Positions 43,703 through 53,648 of a stretch of DNA of 64,000 nt are shown here, piece after piece. The notes beneath the pieces were generated by a model, which saw only the letters and a program-made list of their open reading frames with translations, made no database searches and was not told the DNA's origin. The stretch's first letter is position 1. Each line of letters starts with the position of its first letter. The translations under genes and the position numbers were made by a program. Origin of the DNA: Phycisphaerae bacterium (lineage in GTDB: Bacteria; Planctomycetota; Phycisphaerae; Phycisphaerales; SM1A02); assembly GCA_002705085.1 (NCBI GenBank), contig PAHO01000014.1:1-64000 (forward strand). The letters are read 5' to 3'.

Positions 43703-46700
43703 TTACGGGGCCAAAATTGACTCCACTTCCTCGACCAGCGCCTCAAAATCATCTCCTTGAGCGTCATCACGCGCCTTGGCATCTGACAATGCCAATCGTG
43801 CCCGATCTAGGTCACCGGATCGAGCTAAGGCAAGGGCATAACGAGCTTGAGTTCCGGCCCCACCCCCCCGACGCACCGATTGGGCGAGAGACTTGATGGC
43901 TGATTCCGCATCCCCCAGCGCCAACTGGACGGTTCCCAGGGTGTCCAAGATCTGAGGATTCACCGGGTTTGCCGCAACCGCGGCCTGGGCCAATGGAAGG
44001 GCCCGCTCATGCTCACCAAGCTTGTCGGAGAGGACATAGGCAATGTTGTTGGTGGTAAGTGGCTGCTCAGGATCCAAAGAGAGACTCTTCTCCCATGCGG
44101 AAATCGCTTCATTCGGAAGATCAGCAGCAATCGCGATGTTGCCCGCCACGAGCCAGACTTCAGCCGCTTCATCTTCGTCGGCTTCGGTGGCCATCACAGC
44201 GCTTTTCTTCGCATCGGCAACCGCCCCCGAGTAATCCTTGAGGTTCAGTTTCACCCTCGCAATGCCGTTCAACAGCGGCCAAGAAACAACTCCGCCGTTG
44301 GCCTCTTCCGCGAATCGCTTGACATCATCAAGTCGATCATCGCCAAAGTACGCAATGAGCTGAACGGGGAATCGAGAAAGGATGAGTTGGGGCGCCCCGT
44401 TGGCAATTTGACGCTGGTACGCAGAAAAACATTCACGCAACACCGAACGAGACTCCTGCTCACGCCCGATGTTCAACAACGCGGTAGCCCGCAACGACAA
44501 CAGGTCGGGATTGTCTTGAACCCACGCTTTCTCCTTGGCCGTCTGCTGCACCACCAACCTCCAGTCGGGATTGGGCACGGAAACTTCTGCCGCCATGCGT
44601 CGGGCAAACGTCACGTCTCTTGGATCCTGATCAAAAGCGGTCCGGAAATAGTCCCGAGCAGTGATTTCCTCACCTTGAATACCCATCAAGAGTTCCCCGG
44701 CACGGGCGTACCACTGTGCACTGATCTTGCCCGGGGGCAAAGCTCGCCCGCCATCACCGGCAATCGCGGCCGCGGACACTCGATCTCCAAGCGTTAGATA
44801 CTCGCGAAGAATGCGCAAACGCAGTTTGCTGTTTGTGGGATCTTCCTCGAGTTGAGCCGCCAGCGTTCGGATGCCTTCTAGGACATCACCTCCCGCGTTC
44901 AAGAGGGTGAACCTCCCTTCGGCAACGGCCGGCGCTTGTGGCGCGAGAGCTTCGGCTTCTGTTAAAGCCCTTGACGCAGAATCATAAGCCTCCTTATCAC
45001 CGGTTCGACGGAATCGTTCGGTGTAGATCGAAGCCTCAAGAAGACGCGGACCAATATCGCGCGGCAAAAACTGTTTGGCAGTGGACAACTCTTGAAGGGC
45101 AGATCTCTCCTCGACAGATCCATCCTCATTGCTGGTGAACTTCTCCGAGGCATACGCCACATAAATCATGGATTGGATCAACGCCCGGGCCGCCGTGTCT
45201 CGATCGTCCTCAGGCGCCGGGAGTTGATCAAAGATCGTTTGCGCTTCAGAAGCACGACCCGACCGCGCGAGACATTCACTGTACTGCTCAAAGAAAGCAT
45301 GCCGGGGAATGTCTGTCGCCGTCAATCCAGGACCAGAAGGGTCGGGACGGAAGACGCTAACGAACTGAACTTCTCCTTCGTCCGGCAATTTGGTGATCAA
45401 CGACTCATACTGATCTGCAGCATCCGAGAATTGATTTTGGCTCATGCAGATCGAAGCGGCCGCAAACGCGGATGAAATCGTATCCACACCATCCAGCACT
45501 TCGACTGCCGCAGTGGCTTGACCAAGGTCAGCGTACAACTGGGCCAACATGAGGTTGGCCAATAAGGATGAATCATCATCTTCGGCCAATTCCACCCTCT
45601 CCCGCAAAGCCGCGACCGCCGACTGCGGACGTCCCTGCTGCCTGAAGATTTCGGCACGGTAAGCCGTGATCAAGAGAGGGTTAAATTCAGAGTCAACCGA
45701 CTGAAGAGCCTCCTCAAGCAGTGCATCAGACTGTTCCCACCAAGCCTGACGGTTGGACTCGATCAACGAGGCCTGGCGATCCGCCGGGAGTTGGCTGAAT
45801 CGATTTTGGTCGTAAGAAAAGTCTGGACTCAGGAGTCGAATACTTTCTACGGTGGGCTCGGAGACGCCAAGCAAGAGGGCCAACTCAACAACGTTGCGAA
45901 TATCCTCCGGAGCCGAGGCATAGCGAGATGATCGCGCTTGCAAGACTTCAACAAGACCACCACTTTCCAGAGCAAGGTTCAGCCAAGCTTCTCTCAATGC
46001 CATATTTGCTGGCGACATTCGTGAAGCTGACTGGTAGACCTCTTTCGCCTGTTGACTCTTGCCCAACTGAACCAACAATGCCCCATATCCTTGCGCGATG
46101 GTGATGCTGTTGGGCTGAATTTCCCAAGCCTCGACGTAGTGTCTTTCAGCATTCACGTAATCACCAAGTTGAGCCTCTGTCTGAGCCAATTGCGCCAACA
46201 AACGACCGTCTTTTGGGAGATCTTCGGAGGCAGCCAAGAAGGCGTCTCGAGCGACGGACCATTCGCCCTTCGCCACCGCCAATCTGCCCCGATATGTACG
46301 ACCGGATGCCTGATCCATATCCAAACTCTCGGCGATTCGTGCTGCTTCGCCCGCGGCAGGCCAGTCTTGGGCACGCAAAGCCCGGGTAAAAACGTATTCC
46401 ACCCAATCCGGAGCTTGGGAGTATTGCTGGTCCGCCTCAACTTCACGCTGATTGATCTCATCTTCAATGCGGGCAACCAGTTCCAAATCACCAATTCGGG
46501 CAGCCGTTGCTTTGAGTGTTGCGAGATCCCGCAAAATGGCCACCGCGGTGGTCCCAGGATCAATCCCGCGGTCATCCGAATGGAACAAGACGATGGCTTC
46601 AATCGGGTCAGAAACGCTGGTCGCGACCTGAAGTTCGCGTATGGCAACCTCAGCTTTCGGATTGGAAGGCTCAAAGTCATCAAGAATTTCGAGGGCGAGG

Positions 46701-48634
46701 GATTTCTGATCCTCGGCAATCAGCATGCGCACATACGAAACGGTTACGCCAAGCTCTTGGGGCTCCCGATCGTAAATTGCTTTCATCTCGCGAAGTGCAT
46801 CCTCACGTTCACCGGCGTCATACCGTTTCAGCAATGCCTGGACCTCGATTGCCAGTGGTGAACTTGTACTTCGGCCCGCCAGTGCGTTTTGAGCCATTTC
46901 AATGGCTTGCGATGACCCCTCGGAGTCGATGCCCGCATCCAACATGGCCTGCCCCAGCAAAATCACTTGCTCCCACTCCCGACTCAGCACCAAAATCTGC
47001 AATTTGTTTCGCAGCAACGTTGGCTCGTTGGGAACAGATTCCAATGCTTCGTCCAGCTGAGTAAGTGCCAAGCCCAACTGGTCCAGTTCTCGGTTCACTT
47101 GAACTGAATACAACAGCAGTCGAATATCGGTTGGAGCCCCAGCGAGACTCTTTCTCTGCAGAACATCATCCAGCAACTTGGCGGCCGTCCGAAGACTCCG
47201 CTCGCCGCCCTCGGCATACGCTCGCTTCGCTTGAATTTCAAGCAAGACAAGGTTGTTCTCGGGGTTAGGGACTAAAGCAAGCGCTTCCTCATAGATCTCA
47301 TCAATGGCGGCGATGGCACTTTCACGTTCGAGTTGGCCACGCACCAGCTGATCCATAGTCAACCCTGTACGAATGCCGTACATGGACAACCTAAGGTCAT
47401 CGAAGCTGCCCGCGTAGAGGCCAACCTGAGGCCGAGGTCTCTGGCCAAACGCTTCAGACAACTTGAGGGCAAGCGCCCGATCCTCTTCATCCGCACTTTG
47501 GCTCAGTAACTGAACCCGACGGTGCTCCACGACATAATCGGAGTAGGCCGTCTTCTGAAGTTCTGCTAAAGCAGATGCATACCGGGAAAAAAGATCTGGC
47601 TCACTAAGTTTTTCCAAGGCAGTGAAGCAACCCGTGACATCAAAAATCTCAACCATTCGCGACAATTCTTTAAGCGCAATGTCACGAAGTGGGCCATCTT
47701 CCACTGCCACCTCGGGGACAATTTCAAGCACCCGCTTGTTGTTCAACGCATGGGCAGCTTCAAGTCGACTGACAATCCACAATGCCCGGGCATGACCCAC
47801 CGAATCTTCTGGGAGGGGTCGCACGAACTCGTCGCCCACCAAGGCTCTTGCCTGCCCCAATAGAGAGCCCTCAGATCCCGGAGGTGGCAGGTCAATCCTT
47901 GAACTCTGATCGAACAACCTCCGCAGGGTTTGTGCATACTCAAGGATGAAGCTTCGATCATTGTCCAACACGGCATCTTCCAGGCGAATGGTGTAACCGC
48001 GCAAGGCGATACCGAAATCAATGACCTCAGGGTTGTCATCCAAGCGCCGCTGCAAAAGATCGAAGGCCTCTTCGCGATCACGGTCGCGCAACTCGGCCCA
48101 GCGGATTCGATTCAAACGGCTGGCCGCAATCCATCGATCCGAAAAGGCCTCATTTTCCAAACTGCGAACACCAGCAGCATCCGCCGTATCTTCCACCATC
48201 TCCATCAAAGACGCCGAACGGACATCCATTGCATCGGCATAGACGGCACGCACAAGAATCCTTGATCGCTCGGGGAGGTCGGGATGGTTTTCGGCCCCCC
48301 ATTTCAGCGAACCAATCCAAGCGTTGTAAAAGTCATTTGCTTCCACCGTGGAGTTTGGGGAAGTCAACAGAATGACCCGCTTGAGAGAGGTCAGGTATTT
48401 CAGATCCCGAGGCTCCTTGCCCAAGGCTCGCCCATAATTTCGCCGTGCCTCCCGGTAATTGTCAGCCTGCTCAAACTCAACAGCTTTCGCATAAATCGAA
48501 GAGGCGCTGCGTAGAACCAAGAAGTAATACGCGCCGCCAAGGCCGCCAACCAGAGCCATGCCCAATATTGAGAGCACCAACAGTAATTTGACATTGAGCG
48601 CGCCAATTCGGCTTGGGGAAGAATTCTGTCGCAT
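43703..48634 (-). CDS. Giant TPR repeat protein of the exosortase/polysaccharide operon
   Basis: 1643 residues. One membrane segment near residues 15-38 (LLLVLSILGMALVGGLGGAY) anchors the protein, and almost all the rest is built of TPR-type helical pairs, for example NSITIAQGYGALLVQLGKSQ and NPQILDTLGTVQLALGDAES. In exosortase loci, large TPR proteins (PrsT-like) are thought to scaffold polysaccharide assembly in the periplasm. The C-terminus keeps the most canonical TPRs. The start at 48634 overlaps the EpsI gene stop. Confidence 0.9.
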   Translation of the reverse strand: MRQNSSPSRIGALNVKLLLVLSILGMALVGGLGGAYYFLVLRSASSIYAKAVEFEQADNYREARRNYGRALGKEPRDLKYLTSLKRVILLTSPNSTVEANDFYNAWIGSLKWGAENHPDLPERSRILVRAVYADAMDVRSASLMEMVEDTADAAGVRSLENEAFSDRWIAASRLNRIRWAELRDRDREEAFDLLQRRLDDNPEVIDFGIALRGYTIRLEDAVLDNDRSFILEYAQTLRRLFDQSSRIDLPPPGSEGSLLGQARALVGDEFVRPLPEDSVGHARALWIVSRLEAAHALNNKRVLEIVPEVAVEDGPLRDIALKELSRMVEIFDVTGCFTALEKLSEPDLFSRYASALAELQKTAYSDYVVEHRRVQLLSQSADEEDRALALKLSEAFGQRPRPQVGLYAGSFDDLRLSMYGIRTGLTMDQLVRGQLERESAIAAIDEIYEEALALVPNPENNLVLLEIQAKRAYAEGGERSLRTAAKLLDDVLQRKSLAGAPTDIRLLLYSVQVNRELDQLGLALTQLDEALESVPNEPTLLRNKLQILVLSREWEQVILLGQAMLDAGIDSEGSSQAIEMAQNALAGRSTSSPLAIEVQALLKRYDAGEREDALREMKAIYDREPQELGVTVSYVRMLIAEDQKSLALEILDDFEPSNPKAEVAIRELQVATSVSDPIEAIVLFHSDDRGIDPGTTAVAILRDLATLKATAARIGDLELVARIEDEINQREVEADQQYSQAPDWVEYVFTRALRAQDWPAAGEAARIAESLDMDQASGRTYRGRLAVAKGEWSVARDAFLAASEDLPKDGRLLAQLAQTEAQLGDYVNAERHYVEAWEIQPNSITIAQGYGALLVQLGKSQQAKEVYQSASRMSPANMALREAWLNLALESGGLVEVLQARSSRYASAPEDIRNVVELALLLGVSEPTVESIRLLSPDFSYDQNRFSQLPADRQASLIESNRQAWWEQSDALLEEALQSVDSEFNPLLITAYRAEIFRQQGRPQSAVAALRERVELAEDDDSSLLANLMLAQLYADLGQATAAVEVLDGVDTISSAFAAASICMSQNQFSDAADQYESLITKLPDEGEVQFVSVFRPDPSGPGLTATDIPRHAFFEQYSECLARSGRASEAQTIFDQLPAPEDDRDTAARALIQSMIYVAYASEKFTSNEDGSVEERSALQELSTAKQFLPRDIGPRLLEASIYTERFRRTGDKEAYDSASRALTEAEALAPQAPAVAEGRFTLLNAGGDVLEGIRTLAAQLEEDPTNSKLRLRILREYLTLGDRVSAAAIAGDGGRALPPGKISAQWYARAGELLMGIQGEEITARDYFRTAFDQDPRDVTFARRMAAEVSVPNPDWRLVVQQTAKEKAWVQDNPDLLSLRATALLNIGREQESRSVLRECFSAYQRQIANGAPQLILSRFPVQLIAYFGDDRLDDVKRFAEEANGGVVSWPLLNGIARVKLNLKDYSGAVADAKKSAVMATEADEDEAAEVWLVAGNIAIAADLPNEAISAWEKSLSLDPEQPLTTNNIAYVLSDKLGEHERALPLAQAAVAANPVNPQILDTLGTVQLALGDAESAIKSLAQSVRRGGGAGTQARYALALARSGDLDRARLALSDAKARDDAQGDDFEALVEEVESILAP

Positions 48635-49452
48635 TAGGAAGACTCCAAGTCAGCGGAAAGTGATCGCCAATCTGGCAAACTCCGCATCAAATGAGGCAAA
48701 AGAAGTTCGAGGAATTCTCGACTTGCATCAACAAAATCTGAACGATCTTGGCGACGCTTGAGTTGGGTTACCAATTGGACCTTGCAGTAATAGGCCATCT
48801 TTTGCGAGGGATCAAAAGCAAGTCTTTTGACGGACTCTGGGGTGGCGGCGAACTTGCCATTGGCCACAAAAAAGTACCCCCCCCAAAGCACGGTGCCCGG
48901 CTGGTCCGATCGCACAAAACTGCTCGTCCGCAAAGCCAAATCACTGGTCGGCACGAAGACTTCTGCAACACGACCCGTCAACGGATCTTCGATACCAACT
49001 TCAAACCAAAGATCATCAATTTTCTTCCAGCCTGATTGTTGGATCCCTAAGGGCAAATTTTCAGGAAGTTGCTCCAGATCAAAGCCCCCAGTTGCCACCA
49101 GGCAACGGTCGGGGACATGCGGAACCGCATCAATCATCCCGGTGTAATACGCCAAATGAAGTTGTAAAAACCGGCCATCCGCATGTTCGTACGATCGGGT
49201 GAGAAACTGATCGGTACCGAGTTCCTCAATGAATTCTGCGGACAACCTTTGGTCATCACCAACGGCTTCCCATGAGCCAAGACTTCGGGGCACATCGGCC
49301 AAACCACGCTGAAGCGGGACAGGCTCCTTTTTGAGGTGGATGTTCAACGCATCCATGGCGAAGCCCATTCCCACCCGAGAAAGTCCAATAAGCACCACCA
49401 CGACCAGCATGGCCCGACGTTGCGAGGGATGCAAAGTGAATCGAAGATTCAT
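48634..49452 (-). CDS. Exosortase-associated EpsI family protein
   Basis: 272 residues. One N-terminal membrane segment (AMLVVVVLIGLSRVGMGFAM) precedes the extracytoplasmic EpsI domain. HLAYYTGMIDAVPHVPDRCL, with the conserved Cys, and GGYFFVANGKFAATPESVKR are typical of the planctomycete form. EpsI accompanies exosortases in polysaccharide loci; its biochemical job is not established. Its start overlaps the exosortase stop by 4 bp. Confidence 0.9.
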   Translation of the reverse strand: MNLRFTLHPSQRRAMLVVVVLIGLSRVGMGFAMDALNIHLKKEPVPLQRGLADVPRSLGSWEAVGDDQRLSAEFIEELGTDQFLTRSYEHADGRFLQLHLAYYTGMIDAVPHVPDRCLVATGGFDLEQLPENLPLGIQQSGWKKIDDLWFEVGIEDPLTGRVAEVFVPTSDLALRTSSFVRSDQPGTVLWGGYFFVANGKFAATPESVKRLAFDPSQKMAYYCKVQLVTQLKRRQDRSDFVDASREFLELLLPHLMRSLPDWRSLSADLESS

Positions 49453-50387
49453 GAAACGCCCCCCGGAACAAAATCATCCTCAGATTGTTCAATCACCAGA
49501 CGCTTCAGTATCTCAGACACACCAAGGAAAAGCATCCATGCCGGCACCAAGAGGAAGACACCAACCATCGTGTGCACTTCGCCAGTGCCTAGGTCTGGAT
49601 CGATGAGACTCAACAATCCAAGTACCAACACGCGGACGATGTTGACAACCAAGGCAACTGGGAAGGCAGAGGCAATTAAGAAGATTCTTTGCCACCATCG
49701 CCGAAAGGAAGCAAAAGCCATGGTGGTCCCAATGGCCAAGAACGCCATCAACATGCGCATCCCACTGCAAGCCTCTGCCACGTTCAAAGGGATAACCGTG
49801 GATGACATGTCATCGTTCATTACGTAGATGCGAATCACGTTGCCTTCAAGCTCAGCATCAAGGGTGGCCAACACCAACAACAAGTGGGCCCCAAATGCTG
49901 TGATTGCTTGCATGGGGTGAGTGACGTAGGACATCAATCGTTCGGAAATGGTTTGGCCAAAGACGAGCAAAAACAGCATTGGAAAAATCAGATGTCGAAT
50001 GGCCCTTGGGCCCAACAACAACATCCCCAATCCACCCAAGCTGCACACCACTCCGAAGCCACGAAGATTGTGATGGTGTAATACTGAGGGACCAAAAACA
50101 CACATCGCGTACCACATCAACCCAAAGGCCAAAGGCAACAGCCCCCACCAGCAAATACGAGCACCCGCAGACTCAATCTGTGGCCATGCCCGCCTCAGGA
50201 ACCACCCTGCGATCAGAGGAGCAACCAAGGTGTGCCCCCAGTCATCTGTCTCCTGGAAGGCCCACTGGAACTGGCGGAAAAGAAAATCCCAGTAATACGC
50301 CACAAATGAAACGAGCAGCAAACCAACCACCACAGCATCCCCAACCAATGGGGAGGAGGGTTTGGGTTGGTCAGAAGTGGCTTTCAT
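49449..50387 (-). CDS. Exosortase (transmembrane cysteine transpeptidase)
   Basis: 312 residues with about eight membrane segments. The catalytic triad is readable: Cys207 in VAEACSGMRML, Arg252 in VVNIVRVLV and His272 in TGEVHTMVG. These enzymes cut PEP-CTERM-type C-terminal signals and attach proteins to the envelope or polysaccharide. No gene in this window encodes an obvious PEP-CTERM substrate. It lies between the Wza-like and EpsI genes. Confidence 0.93.
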   Translation of the reverse strand: MKATSDQPKPSSPLVGDAVVVGLLLVSFVAYYWDFLFRQFQWAFQETDDWGHTLVAPLIAGWFLRRAWPQIESAGARICWWGLLPLAFGLMWYAMCVFGPSVLHHHNLRGFGVVCSLGGLGMLLLGPRAIRHLIFPMLFLLVFGQTISERLMSYVTHPMQAITAFGAHLLLVLATLDAELEGNVIRIYVMNDDMSSTVIPLNVAEACSGMRMLMAFLAIGTTMAFASFRRWWQRIFLIASAFPVALVVNIVRVLVLGLLSLIDPDLGTGEVHTMVGVFLLVPAWMLFLGVSEILKRLVIEQSEDDFVPGGVS

Positions 50388-50476
50388 GGATCAGGAGACC
50401 GCCATTTAGGAGCGTACGCTCATGAATCGGCAAGGGTTTCCCTCAAATCCAGCCCGAATGCGGAAGCAAGAGACAT

Positions 50477-51865
50477 TTATCGAGGACCAGCAAAGGGTGG
50501 TGCGCCAAAAACGTCATTCCCGAAGTTCCGATCCAATCGGAGACTGAAGCCGTAATTTGTTCGAAAACCCTCACGAAGGATGAACATTGGACGATTCCAA
50601 AAACCTGTCCCCACAATGATCTGATCGCTGGGACGGAGCACCACATCAGGCTCTGTCCCATTTCGAATGCCCGCGAGGTCGAGGCGAATAATGGCTTCCC
50701 GATCTTGACCAACGATGCGACGCAAGTCGACTTTGTCGGGTTCAGCTAAGGGTCCAAGTCCTCCCGCCGAAGTAATGGCACGAGAGAGGGTGAAATAGGG
50801 CTCATTGACCGGAATACCGTACGGACCAGGCCGGGCGATCTCGCCGTCAATGTAGACGTTGCCATCGCCAACCCGCTCAACCAAGATGGAGTCTCCCGGG
50901 CGGATCACGATGTCCAGATTGCTGTCCCCTCGACGGAGCTGTTGCAAGGGAATGCGAAGGACTCGATCAATGAACACGGGGGCATCGCCCTCGCCCATTT
51001 CAGACCAATCGTCTGCCCCTCCCCGCTTTTGCCATGTCCCGGAAGCCACATCCCATAGCCAAGGAGATTCGGGGAGGCCTTCTGGTTCTTGAACTTCAGG
51101 AAGGCCACCGTCCATCAATGCATCGACATCAATAAACGTATCTTCGCTTGCCCCAATCGATGCCCCTGAACTTCCCTCGAGTCGATCCAACAGACCATCC
51201 AAATCCAAGGGAGACTGACTGTCATCAATCTCTGGAGTCTCAAGTGGCCCCTCCAATCGAACGCGACGGCGTACGACTGCATATTGCGCGGTGTCCAGAA
51301 TCCCCCCCGCTTGGCTCAGGGCTTCGAGAAGACGAAGATCAGACCGCAACAGTGGATACACATTGGGCTGCGAGATGAACCCGTTGATGGTGAATCGGAA
51401 GCCAGTGCGCTGCACCAAAGCGGCATCGACCTGTGGCGCGCCCATCAGTCGACCGTAAGCTGATCGAATCGATGGGCTCAATTCCTCGGGAAGCAACCCT
51501 TCAACCTTGACCAACCCAATTTCGGGGAGTTGAACAAAGCCAGACTGATCAACCACACGATCAACGGTGACCGGCTGGCCAGGCTGATAGACATCAAAGG
51601 CGGTGACCGTGATCACATCACCGGGAACGATGCGGTAGGCGCTGAAATCATTTTCGAGGAGATCTTCTCGAGTGGGCGTCTCGCCGACGATCTGCTCCCC
51701 GACCTCGATGGCATTGATCCTCCTCAGGATGGGCAGAGTTGTGGGCTGATGCTCCCATCGCCCAGTCACCGTCGGATCGACAAACGAATCGGTCTGGCAG
51801 CCAGCTGCAAGAGACAGGGCCAATCCCATCCAAATCGCTGATTTCGTCGTAAGTCGGAAAAACAC
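50477..51865 (-). CDS. Wza-like polysaccharide export outer-membrane lipoprotein
   Basis: 462 residues from a GTG. The lipobox LSLAAGC indicates a lipoprotein. A poly_export domain (YRIVPGDVITVTAFDVYQPG) and SLBB-type segments (FTINGFISQPNVYPL and VYIDGEIARPGPYGIP) follow. An acidic insert of ~100 residues lies between the SLBB segments. It forms the outer-membrane channel for the polymer and is the first gene of the operon. GATAAT lies 5 nt before the GTG. Confidence 0.92.
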   Translation of the reverse strand: MFFRLTTKSAIWMGLALSLAAGCQTDSFVDPTVTGRWEHQPTTLPILRRINAIEVGEQIVGETPTREDLLENDFSAYRIVPGDVITVTAFDVYQPGQPVTVDRVVDQSGFVQLPEIGLVKVEGLLPEELSPSIRSAYGRLMGAPQVDAALVQRTGFRFTINGFISQPNVYPLLRSDLRLLEALSQAGGILDTAQYAVVRRRVRLEGPLETPEIDDSQSPLDLDGLLDRLEGSSGASIGASEDTFIDVDALMDGGLPEVQEPEGLPESPWLWDVASGTWQKRGGADDWSEMGEGDAPVFIDRVLRIPLQQLRRGDSNLDIVIRPGDSILVERVGDGNVYIDGEIARPGPYGIPVNEPYFTLSRAITSAGGLGPLAEPDKVDLRRIVGQDREAIIRLDLAGIRNGTEPDVVLRPSDQIIVGTGFWNRPMFILREGFRTNYGFSLRLDRNFGNDVFGAPPFAGPR

Positions 51866-51870
51866 AGACC

Positions 51871-51876
51871 ATTATC
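51871..51876 (-). promoter_or_regulatory. Candidate -10 element of the polysaccharide/exosortase operon
   Basis: GATAAT on the minus strand, 5 nt before the GTG of the Wza-like gene. A TTGGTG about 19 bp upstream could be a poorly spaced -35. Confidence 0.4.
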
Positions 51877-51913
51877 GGGCGGCCAGCACCCGCTTCACCA
51901 AGATTTGTGGGGG

Positions 51914-51919
51914 TAAGAT
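51914..51919 (+). promoter_or_regulatory. Candidate -10 element of lipA
   Basis: TAAGAT, 9 nt before the lipA GTG at 51929, in the 63-bp gap shared with the divergent polysaccharide operon. Confidence 0.45.
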
Positions 51920-51928
51920 GTCCCTGCT

Positions 51929-53011
51929 GTGAGCGAATCCGCCCAAGATCGAACATTGGCCCGTCACCCCAGACCCCTTGGCGGAGATACCGCCAAAGAT
52001 CGACGAGGCGTCCAGGTCCCTCTGAGCGGCATGGTGCTCAACAACAACGAGCCCCAACAACTGCATTTAGGCCGAAAGCCAGACTGGCTTCGAGCCCGAG
52101 TGCCTGGGGGGCCAGGGTACGAGCGTCTTCGTGAAATCGTGGATACCCACGGCCTGCATACGGTCTGCAAAGAAGCCGCCTGCCCAAACATGGGGGAATG
52201 CTGGAATCGCGGGACCGCAACCATCATGATTCTGGGTGATACCTGCACTCGTGCCTGCGGATTCTGCAATGTGAAAACCGGCCGCCCCGCCGAAGTCGAC
52301 AAAGATGAACCCCGCCGGGTCGCCGAGTCCATCGCTCTGATGGGGCTGGGCCATGTGGTCATCACCTGTGTCGATCGGGATGATTTGCCCGACGGCGGGG
52401 CCGAAATATGGGCCGAAACGATCGAACGAGTGCATGAAGCGTGCCCCAATACGAGTGTCGAATGCCTCATTGGTGACCACCAAGGGCACCATGATGAACT
52501 CGACACCATCATCGCTGCAAAACCCGAGATCTTGAGCCACAACATGGAAACGGTCCGCCGCATGCATCCCGCCGTACGTCCGCAGGCCCGCTATGACAGA
52601 TCGATCGATGTGCTACAGCACATCCAGGAATCAGGACTGGTCACCAAAACCGGGATCATGGTTGGCATTGGCGAACGGGACGAAGAAGTCTTTGAGTTGA
52701 TGCAGGACCTTCGTGACGCGGCCGACATCCATATTTTGACCATTGGTCAATACCTGCAACCCACCCGAAACCATTTGCCAATTGACCGCTGGGTCACTCC
52801 TGAGGCATTTGACCAGTACCGAGAACGCGGACTGAACCTCGGCTTCTCGGTGGTCGAATCAGGGCCGCTGGTTCGATCGAGTTACCACGCCGAAGAACAA
52901 GCCGCCAAACTTTCCCCGTCCCAGCGTGCGGTCAAAGAAGGCATGGAACGATTGCTTGGGCAAGCCAAGAGCGACAAGCCGAACTCCTCAGCGAAAAGTC
53001 CTGAACAATAA
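51929..53011 (+). CDS. lipA: Lipoyl synthase
   Basis: Up to 360 residues. It is a radical-SAM enzyme that inserts two sulfurs into octanoyl groups on lipoyl domains. The auxiliary cluster motif CKEAACPNMGEC, the radical-SAM motif CTRACGFCNV and the C-terminal RSSYHA serine ligand are all present. GTG 51929 fits the upstream -10 hexamer; an in-frame ATG at 52031 (MVLNNNEPQQ) would give 326 residues, nearer the usual size. lipB is not adjacent. Confidence 0.95.
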   Translation: MSESAQDRTLARHPRPLGGDTAKDRRGVQVPLSGMVLNNNEPQQLHLGRKPDWLRARVPGGPGYERLREIVDTHGLHTVCKEAACPNMGECWNRGTATIMILGDTCTRACGFCNVKTGRPAEVDKDEPRRVAESIALMGLGHVVITCVDRDDLPDGGAEIWAETIERVHEACPNTSVECLIGDHQGHHDELDTIIAAKPEILSHNMETVRRMHPAVRPQARYDRSIDVLQHIQESGLVTKTGIMVGIGERDEEVFELMQDLRDAADIHILTIGQYLQPTRNHLPIDRWVTPEAFDQYRERGLNLGFSVVESGPLVRSSYHAEEQAAKLSPSQRAVKEGMERLLGQAKSDKPNSSAKSPEQ

Positions 53012-53071
53012 ATTGAGCCTCGGCAGTCATCTGGCTTTCGCAAGCTCTGGGGCATGCCGTTGAGATGTCAT

Positions 53072-53105
53072 AAAAAAGTTCCCGGAACCAACGGTCCGGG
53101 AACTT
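53072..53105 (-). terminator. Terminator after rplT
   Basis: A perfect 11-bp stem (AAGTTCCCGGA/TCCGGGAACTT) with an 8-nt loop. On the minus strand it is followed by a T run (AACTTTTTTA), so it ends the rpmI-rplT transcript. It lies between the convergent lipA and rplT genes. Confidence 0.9.
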
Positions 53106-53132
53106 CAAGATGAATCAAATGTCACCAGAAAA

Positions 53133-53507
53133 TCAGGCGTTTGCCGCAGGGGCCGTGGTTGCGGCCTCTGATTTTTCCACCAACAGATCGAAGGTGGCGG
53201 GGTCATGGATGGCGATCTCACTGAGCATCTTGCGGTTGAGCAAAATGCCAGCGTGCATAAGGCCATTCATAAATCGGCTGTAACGCGTTCCTCGCATCCG
53301 GCAGGCTGCCGTAATACGGGTGATCCACAACCGTCGCATGTTGCGGCGACGTTGCCGGCGGTCACGCCAGGCGTACGCACCAGCACGGGTCAATGTGATC
53401 TTGGCTTGTTGCTTGTGACGGCTTCTGGTTCCCCAGTAACCGCGGGCGGCACGGAGAATTCGTTTTCGGGCTTTGGTGCGAGCGGCACCTTTGGCAGCAC
53501 GTGGCAT
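53133..53507 (-). CDS. rplT: 50S ribosomal protein L20
   Basis: 124 residues beginning MPRAAKGAARTKARKRILRA, with GYWGTRSRHKQQAKITLTRA and the globular end GTRYSRFMNGLMHAGILLNR. It is an early 23S rRNA assembly protein and, in E. coli, the repressor of the infC-rpmI-rplT mRNA. ATG 53507 is chosen from the conserved N-terminus. It follows rpmI by 141 bp. Confidence 0.97.
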   Translation of the reverse strand: MPRAAKGAARTKARKRILRAARGYWGTRSRHKQQAKITLTRAGAYAWRDRRQRRRNMRRLWITRITAACRMRGTRYSRFMNGLMHAGILLNRKMLSEIAIHDPATFDLLVEKSEAATTAPAANA

Positions 53508-53648
53508 GTCGAACATTCCTTCTGAAGGACGGGGGTTCAACGCGTGAACACTTGACCCGATCGACGATCACCCAGAGGAGCAAAAGGCTTCAGGCAGGGC
53601 GATCGGAACCCGAAGCGGAACGTATTCGGCCAAAAGCCGAAAGAACAA

